A DNA stretch of 46,336 bases from an uncultured Phocaeicola sp. GTDB lineage: Bacteria; Bacteroidota; Bacteroidia; Bacteroidales; Bacteroidaceae. Location: assembly GCA_944320135.1 (NCBI GenBank), contig CALUGI010000026.1:1-46336 (forward strand), in the 5' to 3' direction. Under the pieces are notes generated by a model, which was given only the letters and a program-made list of their open reading frames with translations, did not search any database and was not told the origin of the DNA. Shown here piece after piece: positions 23,415 through 31,616 of this stretch. The position numbers and the translations under genes are program-made. Numbering within the stretch: the stretch's first letter is position 1; the number at the start of each line of letters is the position of its first letter.

Positions 23415-24644
23415 ATGGCATTAGTCAACGAACATTTGCTGAAACTCCCCGAAAACTACCTGTTTGCGGACATCACGAAAAGAATCAACACCTTCAAGGT
23501 CACGCACCCGAAAACCGATGTCATCAACTTGGGCATCGGCGACGTGACGCAGCCGATTCCGCAAGCGTGCATCGAAGCCATGCAAAAGGCTGCGGCCGAT
23601 TTGGGGCGGGCGGAAACCTTCCACGGATACGGCCCCGAACAAGGATACGGCTTCCTGATTGACGCCATCATCAAGCACGACTATGCAGCAAGAGGCATCA
23701 GCATAGAACCGAGCGAGGTGTTCGTCAGCGACGGAGCGAAATCGGACACGGGAAACATTGGCGACATCCTGCGACATGACAACAGCATCGGCGTGACAGA
23801 CCCTATCTATCCGGCCTACGTAGACTCGAACGTGTCGTCGGGCAGAGCGGGAACCTTGGAAAGCGAAAGCGAATGGAGCAACGTAGTCTATCTGCCGTGC
23901 AGGATTGAGAACGACTTCGTGCCCGACATCCCCACGCGGCGCATCGACATCATCTACCTGTGCTATCCCAACAACCCCACGGGAGCCGTGCTCACCAAAG
24001 CCGAGCTGAAGAAATGGGTCAGCTACGCCATCGAAAACGACGCGCTGATTATCTTCGACGGAGCTTACGAAGCCTACATACAAAGCCCCGACATCCCCCA
24101 CTCCATCTACGAAATCAAAGGAGCCAAGAAAGTGGCCATCGAGTCGCGCAGCTTCTCGAAGACCGCCGGATTCACCGGGGTGAGATGCGGATACATGATA
24201 ATACCGAAAGAGGTGACGGCCGCCACGCTGGAGGGCAAGCGGGTGTCGCTCAACAGGCTCTGGCTGCGCCGCCAGTCGACCAAGTTCAACGGCGTGTCCT
24301 ACATCACCCAGCGCGGAGCGGAAGCAATCTATACCCCCGAAGGGAAAAAGCAGGTGAAAGCCATGATCGGCTATTACATGGAGAACGCCCGCCTCATGAA
24401 GCGGATGCTCGGCAAAACGGGACTGCGGTTCTTCGGCGGAGAAAACGCTCCCTACCTGTGGCTGAAAGCTCCCGGCAACATGACGGCATGGAAGTTCTTC
24501 GACAAACTGCTCTATGAGGCCCACGTGGTGAGCACGCCGGGAATCGGATTCGGCCCCAGCGGAGAGGGCTACGTGCGAATCACCTCCTTCGGCAACCGCC
24601 ATGATTGCGAAGAAGGCATCAGAAGGATATGCCAGTGCCTGTAA
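23415..24644 (+). CDS. dapL: LL-diaminopimelate aminotransferase
   Basis: DapL converts tetrahydrodipicolinate directly to LL-diaminopimelate using glutamate, a PLP enzyme of fold type I in lysine and peptidoglycan synthesis. The 409 residues match the family. NLGIGDVTQPIP at 38-49 is the DapL N-terminal motif, YPNNPTG at 184-190 and DGAYEA at 215-220 line the PLP site, and Lys249 in SRSFSKTAGFTGVRCGY is the Schiff-base lysine. dapF, often next to dapL in Bacteroidetes, is not in this window. It starts an operon with glnN, 33 bases downstream. Confidence 0.95.
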   Translation: MALVNEHLLKLPENYLFADITKRINTFKVTHPKTDVINLGIGDVTQPIPQACIEAMQKAAADLGRAETFHGYGPEQGYGFLIDAIIKHDYAARGISIEPSEVFVSDGAKSDTGNIGDILRHDNSIGVTDPIYPAYVDSNVSSGRAGTLESESEWSNVVYLPCRIENDFVPDIPTRRIDIIYLCYPNNPTGAVLTKAELKKWVSYAIENDALIIFDGAYEAYIQSPDIPHSIYEIKGAKKVAIESRSFSKTAGFTGVRCGYMIIPKEVTAATLEGKRVSLNRLWLRRQSTKFNGVSYITQRGAEAIYTPEGKKQVKAMIGYYMENARLMKRMLGKTGLRFFGGENAPYLWLKAPGNMTAWKFFDKLLYEAHVVSTPGIGFGPSGEGYVRITSFGNRHDCEEGIRRICQCL

Positions 24645-24677
24645 CCAAGATATTTCAACAACCAAACAACCAAGAAT

Positions 24678-26867
24678 ATGTCCAAACTAAGATTCAGAGT
24701 GGTGGAAAAGGCATTCCACAAAAAGCCGGTAGAAGTCGGCGCTCCGTCGGAACGTCCGAGCGAATACTTTGCCAAATACGTGTTCAACCGCGAGAAAATG
24801 TTCAAATACCTGCCGAGCAGCGTGTATGCCAAGCTGGTTGACGTAATCGACAACGGAGCGACACTCGACCGCAGCATCGCCAACGCCGTGGCTGACGGAA
24901 TGAAGAAATGGGCCGTCGAAATGGGCGTCACCCACTATACCCACTGGTTCCAGCCCCTGACGGAAGGAACGGCAGAGAAGCACGACGCCTTCGTGGAACA
25001 CGACGGAAAAGGAGGAATGCTGGAAGAATTTTCCGGCAAGCTGCTCGTGCAGCAGGAGTCAGACGGCTCGTCGTTTCCCAACGGCGGCATCCGCAACACC
25101 TTCGAAGCGCGGGGATACAGCGCATGGGACCCGTCGTCGCCGGTATTCATCGTAGACGACACGCTCTGCATCCCTACAGTATTCATAGCCTATACCGGAG
25201 AATCGCTCGACTACAAGGCCCCGCTGCTGAAAGCCTTGCGCGCGGTCGACAAAGCCGCTACAGAAGTGTGCCACTATTTCAACCCCGAAGTGAAAAAGGT
25301 GATGGCCTATTTGGGTTGGGAGCAGGAGTATTTCCTTGTCGACGAAGGCTTGTACGCCGCACGCCCCGACCTGCTCCTCACAGGACGCACGCTGATGGGG
25401 CATGAAGCCTCCAAGAACCAGCAGCTGGAAGACCATTACTTCGGAGCGATACCCACCCGCGTGGCGGCATTCATGAAAGACCTTGAAGTACAGGCCCTCG
25501 AATTGGGCATTCCCGTCAAGACGCGCCACAACGAAGTGGCGCCCAACCAGTTCGAGCTTGCGCCTATCTTCGAGGAATGCAACCTGGCAGTCGACCACAA
25601 CATGCTCATCATGTCGCTCATGCGCAAGGTGGCGCGCAACCACGGATTCCGCGTGCTGCTCCACGAAAAGCCCTTCAAGGGAGTCAACGGCTCCGGCAAA
25701 CACAACAACTGGTCGCTGGGAACCGACACGGGAACGCTGCTGATGGCCCCCGGAAAGACCTCTGAAGAAAACTTGCGCTTCATCACCTTCATCGTCAACA
25801 CGCTGATGGCCGTTTACCGCCACAACGGACTGCTGAAGGCTTCCATCATGAGCGCCACCAACGCGCACCGTCTGGGAGCGAACGAAGCGCCTCCCGCCAT
25901 CATCTCGTCTTTCCTCGGCACGCAGCTGAGCAAGGTGCTCGACCACATGGAAGACAGCACTACCGACGAACTGATTGCGCTCGGAGGAAAGCACGGCATG
26001 AAGCTGGACATTCCGCAGATTCCGGAACTGCTCATCGACAATACCGACCGCAACCGCACCTCGCCGTTCGCCTTCACGGGCAACCGCTTCGAGTTTCGCG
26101 CGCCGGGTTCGGAAGCCAACTGCGCCAGCGCGATGATTGCGCTCAATTCAGCCGTAGCCGAGCAGTTGATCGAGTTCAAGAAAGAGGTGGACAGCCTCAT
26201 TGAAGAAGGAGAACCGAAAATCTCGGCTATTCTCCAGACGGTACGCAAGTGCATCAAGGAATGCAAGCCGATACGTTTCGACGGAAACGGATACAGCGAA
26301 GAGTGGAAGGAAGAAGCCATGCGCCGAGGCTTGGACTGCGAAACGAGCTGTCCGGTTATCTTCGACAACTATTTGAAGCCGGAAAGCATCCGCATGTTCG
26401 AGTCAACCGGAGTGATGACGCGCAAGGAACTGGAGGCGCGCAACGAAGTGAAGTGGGACATGTACACGAAAAAAATTCAGATTGAGGCGCGCGTGCTGGG
26501 CGACTTGGTGATGAACCACGTAGTCCCGGTGGCCATCGAATATCAGACCAAACTGATAGACAACGTGTACAAGATGAAATCCATTTTCCCGGAGGAAGAA
26601 GCCGACCGGCTGTCTGCCGAAAACCTTGCCATCATCCGAGAAATATCCACGCACACCTCTTACATCAAAAAACACGTGGACGAGATGGTTGAGGCGCGCA
26701 AAGTGGCGAACCGCATCTCCAGCGAACGCGAAAAAGCGATAGCTTACCACGATACGGTAGACCCGATGCTCGAACAAATCCGCTACCACATCGACAAGCT
26801 GGAGCTGATTGTCGACGACCAGATGTGGACGCTGCCGAAGTACAGGGAACTGCTTTTTGTACGCTAA
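24678..26867 (+). CDS. glnN: glutamine synthetase type III
   Basis: This is ATP-dependent glutamine synthesis from glutamate and ammonium, in the cytosol. The 729-residue length is that of the large type III enzymes, typical of Bacteroides, not the ~450-residue GlnA. Visible parts include the N-terminal VFNREKMFKYLP, the GWEQEYFLVDEGLY glutamate-binding strand, RHNEVAPNQFELAP, and the ATP-side KPFKGVNGSGKHNNWSLG and NRTSPFAFTGNRFEFR. It lacks the adenylylation tyrosine site of GlnA. It is 33 bases after dapL with no hairpin, so cotranscription is likely, and it ends in a 14-bp terminator stem. The P-II/AmtB operon about 7 kb away is the likely regulatory partner. Confidence 0.95.
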   Translation: MSKLRFRVVEKAFHKKPVEVGAPSERPSEYFAKYVFNREKMFKYLPSSVYAKLVDVIDNGATLDRSIANAVADGMKKWAVEMGVTHYTHWFQPLTEGTAEKHDAFVEHDGKGGMLEEFSGKLLVQQESDGSSFPNGGIRNTFEARGYSAWDPSSPVFIVDDTLCIPTVFIAYTGESLDYKAPLLKALRAVDKAATEVCHYFNPEVKKVMAYLGWEQEYFLVDEGLYAARPDLLLTGRTLMGHEASKNQQLEDHYFGAIPTRVAAFMKDLEVQALELGIPVKTRHNEVAPNQFELAPIFEECNLAVDHNMLIMSLMRKVARNHGFRVLLHEKPFKGVNGSGKHNNWSLGTDTGTLLMAPGKTSEENLRFITFIVNTLMAVYRHNGLLKASIMSATNAHRLGANEAPPAIISSFLGTQLSKVLDHMEDSTTDELIALGGKHGMKLDIPQIPELLIDNTDRNRTSPFAFTGNRFEFRAPGSEANCASAMIALNSAVAEQLIEFKKEVDSLIEEGEPKISAILQTVRKCIKECKPIRFDGNGYSEEWKEEAMRRGLDCETSCPVIFDNYLKPESIRMFESTGVMTRKELEARNEVKWDMYTKKIQIEARVLGDLVMNHVVPVAIEYQTKLIDNVYKMKSIFPEEEADRLSAENLAIIREISTHTSYIKKHVDEMVEARKVANRISSEREKAIAYHDTVDPMLEQIRYHIDKLELIVDDQMWTLPKYRELLFVR

Positions 26868-26890
26868 GAATAAAAAAAGGAACACATCTT

Positions 26891-26921
26891 CACCGCAAAG
26901 GCCCGCCGGGCCTTTGCGGTG
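26891..26921 (+). terminator. hairpin after glnN
   Basis: A perfect 14-bp stem (CACCGCAAAGGCCC, 26891-26904, with 26908-26921) and a 3-base loop. The following ATTTC is only modestly T-rich. Confidence 0.65.
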
Positions 26922-26925
26922 ATTT

Positions 26926-27035
26926 CAAACGCCGGCACATTCCGGCGGAAAGGCCGCCGCGCTCTGCCCGGAACGCGCCGGTTTTCCTCTCAAAGCGCGC
27001 CCGGCTTCCGAACAGCGGAAACGCGCAATAAAAGG
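26926..27035. repeat. 22-bp intergenic repeat, locus 5
   Basis: Units start at 26926, 26948, 26970 and 26992, exactly 22 bp apart, then one at about 27018. They read CAAACG, GAAAGG, GGAACG and AAAGCG at the start with TTCC, CTC, TTTTCC and TTCC near positions 15-18. The array fills the gap between the glnN hairpin and the fbp promoter. Confidence 0.75.
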
Positions 27036-27047
27036 AAGCGGCACGCA

Positions 27048-27077
27048 TTGTTTTATCGGCTAAAGTCCTTATATTTG
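27048..27077 (+). promoter_or_regulatory. promoter of fbp
   Basis: TTG at 27048-27050, a 19-base spacer and TATATTTG at 27070-27077. It ends 23 bases before the fbp ATG at 27101. Confidence 0.7.
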
Positions 27078-27100
27078 CCTTGCAAACAAAAAGTCTCGCT

Positions 27101-29098
27101 ATGAAAGATTATAAACAAATAACTCCGGACATAATCAAGCAGGACAGCCGCTATCTGGACCTGCTATCGCATAATTTTCCTACCATCGCTGACGCCAGTA
27201 CCGAAATCATCAATCTGGAAGCAATACTGAATCTTCCCAAAGGGACAGAACACTTTCTGGCCGACTTGCACGGAGAATACGAAGCGTTCCGGCACGTGCT
27301 GCGCAACGCCTCCGGCTCCATCAAGCGCAAAGTGAACGAAATATTCGGGAACACCCTGCGAGAAACGGAAAAAAAGGAACTTTGCACGCTGATATATTAT
27401 CCGGAACAGAAGCTCCAGTTAGTCAAAGAAAAAGAGACCGATTTGGAAGACTGGTACGTAATCACGCTGAACCAATTGGTCAAAGTGTGCCAGAACGTCT
27501 CGTCGAAATACACGCGGTCGAAAGTAAGGAAAGCCCTGCCGAAAGAATTTTCCTACATCATCCAAGAACTGCTCCACGAAAGCAGCATGGACCCGAACAA
27601 GCAGGCATACATCAACGTCATCATCAGCACCATTATCGACACGAACCGTGCGGACGACTTCATCACTGCCCTCTGCAACCTGATACAGCGGCTCACCATC
27701 GACTCGCTGCACATCTTGGGAGACATATTCGACCGGGGGCCAGGTCCTCACGCCATCATGGACATCTTGTGCGACTACCACAATTTCGACATCCAATGGG
27801 GAAACCACGACATCCTGTGGATGGGAGCCGCCTCAGGCAACGACTGCAACATAGCCAACGTGCTGCGCATGGCCATGCGCTACGGAAACCTCTCGGTCAT
27901 TGAAGACGGATACGGCATCAACCTGCTTCCGCTTGCCACTTTTGCAATGGAAGCCTACGCCGACGACCCTTGCGAGTTTTTCACTCCGAAGATAGACAAG
28001 GCCGCCAATCCCTACAACGAAAAGACAATCCGCCTGATTGCGCAAATGCACAAGGCGATTACCGTTATCCAGCTCAAGCTGGAAGCCGAAACTATCCGGC
28101 GGCGTCCGGAATTCGAGATGGAAAACCGTCTGCTTCTGCACCGCATCGACTTCAACAGGAAGGTGTTTGCCTTGGACGGAAAGGACTACGAAATGCGCGA
28201 CTGCCGCTTCCCGACCGTCAACCCGGACGACCCTTACCGCCTGACAGACGAAGAAAGGGATATCGTGTCGAAGCTCCATCACTCGTTTATCAGCAGCGAA
28301 AAGCTCAAGAAGCACATGAAATGCCTGTTCCGCTACGGATGCATGTACAATGTGTGCAACTCAAACCTGCTTTTCCACGCTTCCATGCCGCTCAACGCCG
28401 ACGGCACGCTGAAAGAGGTGGAGATATTGGGCGAGAAGTTCAAGGGAAGAAACCTGCTCGACCGGGTGGGACAGCTTATCCGAACGGCCTATTTCGCAGA
28501 AAACGACAACCCGGAGAAAGCCTTCGCCGTCGATTTCGTATGGTATTTGTGGTGCGGAAAAAATTCGCCTGCATTCGACAAAAGCAAAATGGCCACTTTC
28601 GAACGCTACTTCCTGACCGACAAGGAAACACACAGGGAGGCAAAAGGGCATTATTACGAACTGCGTGACCGCGAAGACATCTGCGACATGATTATGGACG
28701 AGTTCGGAGTGGAAGGCGAACACCGCCACATCATCAACGGACACGTCCCGGTGAAAGCCGTAAAAGGCGAGAAACCCATCAAAGCCAACGGCAAGCTGAT
28801 GGTCATCGACGGAGGGTTCTCAAAAGCCTACCAGCCCGAAACGGGCATCGCCGGCTATACGCTGGTATACCACTCGCGCGGTTTCGAATTGGTGCAGCAC
28901 GAGCCGTTCACTTCCACCCAGAAGGCCATCGAAGAAGGCATAGACATCAAGTCGACCACGCAAATCGTAGAGCTTAGCAGCAAGCGCATGATGGTGAAAG
29001 ACACCGACAAAGGACGCGAACTGATGGTGCAGATAGAAGACCTGAAGAAGCTGCTCCTGGCTTACCAGAGCGGACTGATGAAAGAAAGGGCGGTATAA
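27101..29098 (+). CDS. fbp: class 3 fructose-1,6-bisphosphatase
   Basis: This enzyme removes the 1-phosphate of fructose-1,6-bisphosphate in gluconeogenesis. The 665-residue protein is of the large class 3 type (PF06874) first described from Firmicutes and usual in Bacteroidetes. The metallophosphoesterase motifs are visible: DLHGEYEAF at 55-63, GDIFDRGPGPHA near 208-219 and WGNHDILWMG near 234-243, with NGHVP and DGGFSKAYQ later. The ATG at 27101 is chosen over 27080 because the promoter box ends at 27077. A converging terminator with panD lies downstream. Confidence 0.95.
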   Translation: MKDYKQITPDIIKQDSRYLDLLSHNFPTIADASTEIINLEAILNLPKGTEHFLADLHGEYEAFRHVLRNASGSIKRKVNEIFGNTLRETEKKELCTLIYYPEQKLQLVKEKETDLEDWYVITLNQLVKVCQNVSSKYTRSKVRKALPKEFSYIIQELLHESSMDPNKQAYINVIISTIIDTNRADDFITALCNLIQRLTIDSLHILGDIFDRGPGPHAIMDILCDYHNFDIQWGNHDILWMGAASGNDCNIANVLRMAMRYGNLSVIEDGYGINLLPLATFAMEAYADDPCEFFTPKIDKAANPYNEKTIRLIAQMHKAITVIQLKLEAETIRRRPEFEMENRLLLHRIDFNRKVFALDGKDYEMRDCRFPTVNPDDPYRLTDEERDIVSKLHHSFISSEKLKKHMKCLFRYGCMYNVCNSNLLFHASMPLNADGTLKEVEILGEKFKGRNLLDRVGQLIRTAYFAENDNPEKAFAVDFVWYLWCGKNSPAFDKSKMATFERYFLTDKETHREAKGHYYELRDREDICDMIMDEFGVEGEHRHIINGHVPVKAVKGEKPIKANGKLMVIDGGFSKAYQPETGIAGYTLVYHSRGFELVQHEPFTSTQKAIEEGIDIKSTTQIVELSSKRMMVKDTDKGRELMVQIEDLKKLLLAYQSGLMKERAV

Positions 29099-29124
29099 CC
29101 GCACGCAAGGAGAGGTATATGCAA

Positions 29125-29166
29125 AAAACGTCCCGCCGCTTTCCCAATGAAACGGCGGGACGTTTT
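29125..29166. terminator. bidirectional terminator between fbp and panD
   Basis: 29125-29138 and 29153-29166 form a perfect 14-bp stem (AAAACGTCCCGCCG) with A and T runs at the two ends. It serves both convergent genes. The arms are also units of the 22-bp repeat. Confidence 0.8.
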
Positions 29167-29198
29167 GGCTGAAACGCCGGGACGTTTTTCAGAAAACC
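29125..29198. repeat. 22-bp intergenic repeat, locus 6
   Basis: Units start at 29125, 29149, 29171 and 29193 (24, 22, 22 bp). GAAACGGCGGGACGTTTTGG and GAAACGCCGGGACGTTTTTC differ by one base in their first 18. The last unit runs into the panD stop codon. Confidence 0.75.
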
Positions 29199-29549
29199 TC
29201 AAACAAGTTTGTTGGCGGCGGCATCCGGAAATACCACCGTCGGCTTGAAGCGTTTCGCTTCTTCGAAGTCCATCAGCGCATACGACATGATAATCACCAC
29301 ATCGCCCACCTGCACCTTGCGGGCGGCGGCTCCGTTCAGGCAGATGCAGCCAGATCCGCGCTTTCCCTTAATAATGTAGGTCTCGAAACGCTCGCCGTTG
29401 TTGTTGTCGACAATCTGCACCTTCTCGCCCGCAATCATGTTTGCCGCGTCCATCAGGTCTTCATCGATGGTGACGCTCCCCATATAGTTCAGATTCGCTT
29501 CTGTCACCGTCACGCAATGCAGCTTCGATTTTAATACTTCAATCATCAT
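29199..29549 (-). CDS. panD: aspartate 1-decarboxylase
   Basis: PanD makes beta-alanine for pantothenate. It is a pyruvoyl enzyme that self-cleaves at Gly24-Ser25, seen here in NYMGSVTID. Tyr58 lies in ETYIIKG and [19 protein letters not shown] follows as in the family. The 116-residue length is normal. Two tandem ATGs (29549, 29546) are possible starts. The gene begins 6 bases after the panC stop, so both steps of beta-alanine supply and condensation are made from one transcript. Confidence 0.95.
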   Translation of the reverse strand: MMIEVLKSKLHCVTVTEANLNYMGSVTIDEDLMDAANMIAGEKVQIVDNNNGERFETYIIKGKRGSGCICLNGAAARKVQVGDVVIIMSYALMDFEEAKRFKPTVVFPDAAANKLV

Positions 29550-29555
29550 GATTTC

Positions 29556-30413
29556 TTATCGTCCTTTTACACACTTGTACTTGATATTGTCTATCAGGCG
29601 CACGTCGCCGCAAAACACCGTGATGCAACCCACGATATAGTTGCTTTCGTCCCATGCGCGCACAGGCTGCAGGGTGTCTCCGTCCACAATCTCGAAATAC
29701 TCTAAACGAAGCCCTTCCGCCCGGCCGATGCTGTCTTCCACAAACTGCTTTGTCTCCGACAGCACGTGCGTCTTTCCGTAATCGACGCTCGTAAACAAGG
29801 CTCTCGAAATCTGCACCGCCTGCTTGCGCTGCTCCGGCGTAAGGCGCGCGTTGCGGCTGCTGAGCGCCAGACCGTCGTCTTCGCGGACAATCGGACAGCC
29901 CACAATCTGAAGGTCGAACGGATAGCGGCGCACCATTTCGCGCACAATGGCCAGCTGCTGGAAATCTTTTTCACCGAAATAGGCGCGGTCGGGCTCCACA
30001 ATCAGAAAAAGTTTGCTCACAATCTGGCAAACTCCGTTGAAATGTCCCGGACGATACTTCCCCTCCATCACCGTGTCGAGCGGAGGATAGCTGAACACCC
30101 GCGTGTCCGGTTCCGGATAAATTTCTTCCACCGACGGAGCGAACACGAAGTCTGCCCCGAACTCGTCGAGCAGCCTGCAGTCCGCGTCCAAAGTGCGGGG
30201 ATATTTCAGCAAATCGTTCTTATCGTTAAACTGGGTAGGATTGACGAAATCGCTGACCACTACCACGTCATTCTCGGCAACGGCGCGTTTCACCAATGAA
30301 GCGTGACCTGAATGCAAGGCACCCATTGTCGGAACCAGGCCGATTGTCTTGCCCTCTTTGCGCAAAGGCTCCAATGCGGCGCGAAGCTCATTAATCGTTT
30401 GAACTAACTTCAT
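29556..30413 (-). CDS. panC: pantothenate synthetase
   Basis: PanC condenses pantoate and beta-alanine with ATP to pantothenate. The 285-residue protein starts MKLVQTINEL; PTMGALHSGHASL at 28-40 carries the HxGH nucleotide motif, DFVNPTQF lies in the pantoate site, and LALSSRNARL is the KMSKS-like loop. An ATG six codons earlier (30431) is possible, but the chosen start matches the family N-terminus. It is followed immediately by panD. No panB or panE is in the window. Confidence 0.95.
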   Translation of the reverse strand: MKLVQTINELRAALEPLRKEGKTIGLVPTMGALHSGHASLVKRAVAENDVVVVSDFVNPTQFNDKNDLLKYPRTLDADCRLLDEFGADFVFAPSVEEIYPEPDTRVFSYPPLDTVMEGKYRPGHFNGVCQIVSKLFLIVEPDRAYFGEKDFQQLAIVREMVRRYPFDLQIVGCPIVREDDGLALSSRNARLTPEQRKQAVQISRALFTSVDYGKTHVLSETKQFVEDSIGRAEGLRLEYFEIVDGDTLQPVRAWDESNYIVGCITVFCGDVRLIDNIKYKCVKGR

Positions 30414-30451
30414 TTTAATTTCAGTTTTCAATTGATTCTAAAAAACGGCTG

Positions 30452-30459
30452 CAAAGTAA
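30452..30459 (-). promoter_or_regulatory. possible -7 box for panC-panD
   Basis: TTACTTTG on the minus strand, 38 bases upstream of panC. It differs from TAnnTTTG at the second base, so this is weak. Confidence 0.3.
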
Positions 30460-30524
30460 CGATTTATTTGTCAGATAATGAAACGGAAACGGAATTTTCT
30501 TTCGGCAACGGGGAATCCGGGAGA

Positions 30525-30634
30525 AAAACTTCCCGCACGTTTCAGGAAAACATCGGCGCGTTCCGCCCAAAACGCGGAGGCTTTCTGACGCAAACGCGCC
30601 CGCAACTTGCATAAAAGCAAGCATTCCTAACAAA
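30525..30634. repeat. 22-bp intergenic repeat, locus 7 (five units)
   Basis: Units start at 30525, 30547, 30569, 30591 and 30613, each exactly 22 bp apart, reading AAAACT, AAAACA, AAAACG, CAAACG and AAAAGC, with CGTTTC, CGTTCC and CTTTC near positions 13-18. Further upstream, AAACGG at 30481 is in phase. The array lies in the 377-base gap between divergent panC and the GT5-like gene; apart from promoters, nothing else is seen there. Confidence 0.85.
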
Positions 30635-30749
30635 AAGAGGCAATTTTCCGGCTTCATCAAGCTGCGCACATAAAACTGCGAATCAACACATTAACATACT
30701 ATAAGGAATAATAAACGAGCAGGAAGCGGCATTTTACGCCAATTTTTCG

Positions 30750-30757
30750 TACTTTTG
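30750..30757 (+). promoter_or_regulatory. -7 box for the GT5-like/DUF4270 unit
   Basis: TACTTTTG, 33 bases upstream of the ATG at 30791, fits TAnnTTTG. No good -33. Confidence 0.5.
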
Positions 30758-30790
30758 TAAAACCATTTTGAGTAAGTAGAAAAAAACAAT

Positions 30791-31615
30791 ATGAGCGCGA
30801 AAAAAGTTTTATTCATTACACAAGAAATCACTCCTTACGTACCAGACAGCGAACTTGCACTAATCGGACAAAACCTGCCCCAAGCCATTCAGGAAAAGGG
30901 CTACGAAATCAGAACTTTCATGCCGAAATGGGGAATCATCAATGAACGCCGCAACCAATTGCACGAAGTGATCCGCCTGTCGGGAATGAACCTGATTATC
31001 GACGATACGGACCACCCGCTGATTATCAAAGTGGCTTCTATCCAAGCAGCGCGCCGTCAGGTATATTTTATCGACAACGACGACTACTTCCAGCACCGCC
31101 TGATGACTTCCGACGAGGAAGGAAACGATTACGAAGACAACGGCGAACGCGCCATCTTCTACGCAAGGGGCGTGCTCGAAACGGTGAAGAAGCTCCGCTG
31201 GTGTCCCGATTTGATACACTGCCACGGGTGGATGACTGCAATGGTGCCGCTTTACATCAAGAAAGCCTACTACGACGAGCCTTCTTTCCGCGACACGAAA
31301 GTGGTATATTCCGTCTACGGAGAAGGCTTCAAGTCTACGCTGGCGCCCGAATTTACCAAACAGCTCCTGCTCAAAGAGATTACGCCGAAAGACGTGAAGA
31401 TGATAAAGACTCCGGTAGACTTCGAGAACCTCAACAAGTTGGCGGTCACATATTCTGACGGAGTAATCCAGAACAGCGAAACAGTAAACCAGAATGTGAT
31501 AGACTATGCACGCAGCCTGCACATTCCAGTATTGGACTATCAGCAGCCGGACAAGCTGGCGGACGCTTGCGACGCTTTCTACAACGAAGTGCTTGCAGCG
31601 GCTGAAAACAAATAA
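30791..31615 (+). CDS. stand-alone GT5 (glycogen/starch synthase) N-terminal domain protein
   Basis: The 274 residues match only the N-terminal Rossmann domain of GT5 glycogen synthases. KVLFITQEITPYVPDSEL, VYFIDNDDYFQHR, LIHCHGWMTAMVPLYIK and FKSTLAPEFTKQLLL are the corresponding blocks. The C-terminal nucleotide-sugar domain of the usual ~480-residue enzyme is absent, and the ADP-glucose motif KxGGL is replaced by SELALIG at 20-26. It is therefore probably not an active synthase; a binding or regulatory role is inference. The ORF is intact with no sign of frameshift. The DUF4270 lipoprotein gene starts one base after its stop. I recall the same order next to panC in other Bacteroides. Confidence 0.75.
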   Translation: MSAKKVLFITQEITPYVPDSELALIGQNLPQAIQEKGYEIRTFMPKWGIINERRNQLHEVIRLSGMNLIIDDTDHPLIIKVASIQAARRQVYFIDNDDYFQHRLMTSDEEGNDYEDNGERAIFYARGVLETVKKLRWCPDLIHCHGWMTAMVPLYIKKAYYDEPSFRDTKVVYSVYGEGFKSTLAPEFTKQLLLKEITPKDVKMIKTPVDFENLNKLAVTYSDGVIQNSETVNQNVIDYARSLHIPVLDYQQPDKLADACDAFYNEVLAAAENK

Positions 31616-31616
31616 C

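Noticed and set aside
23421-24665. Minus-strand ORF of 414 codons opposite dapL
   Set aside because: Antisense shadow; dapL has its lysine and PLP motifs on the plus strand.
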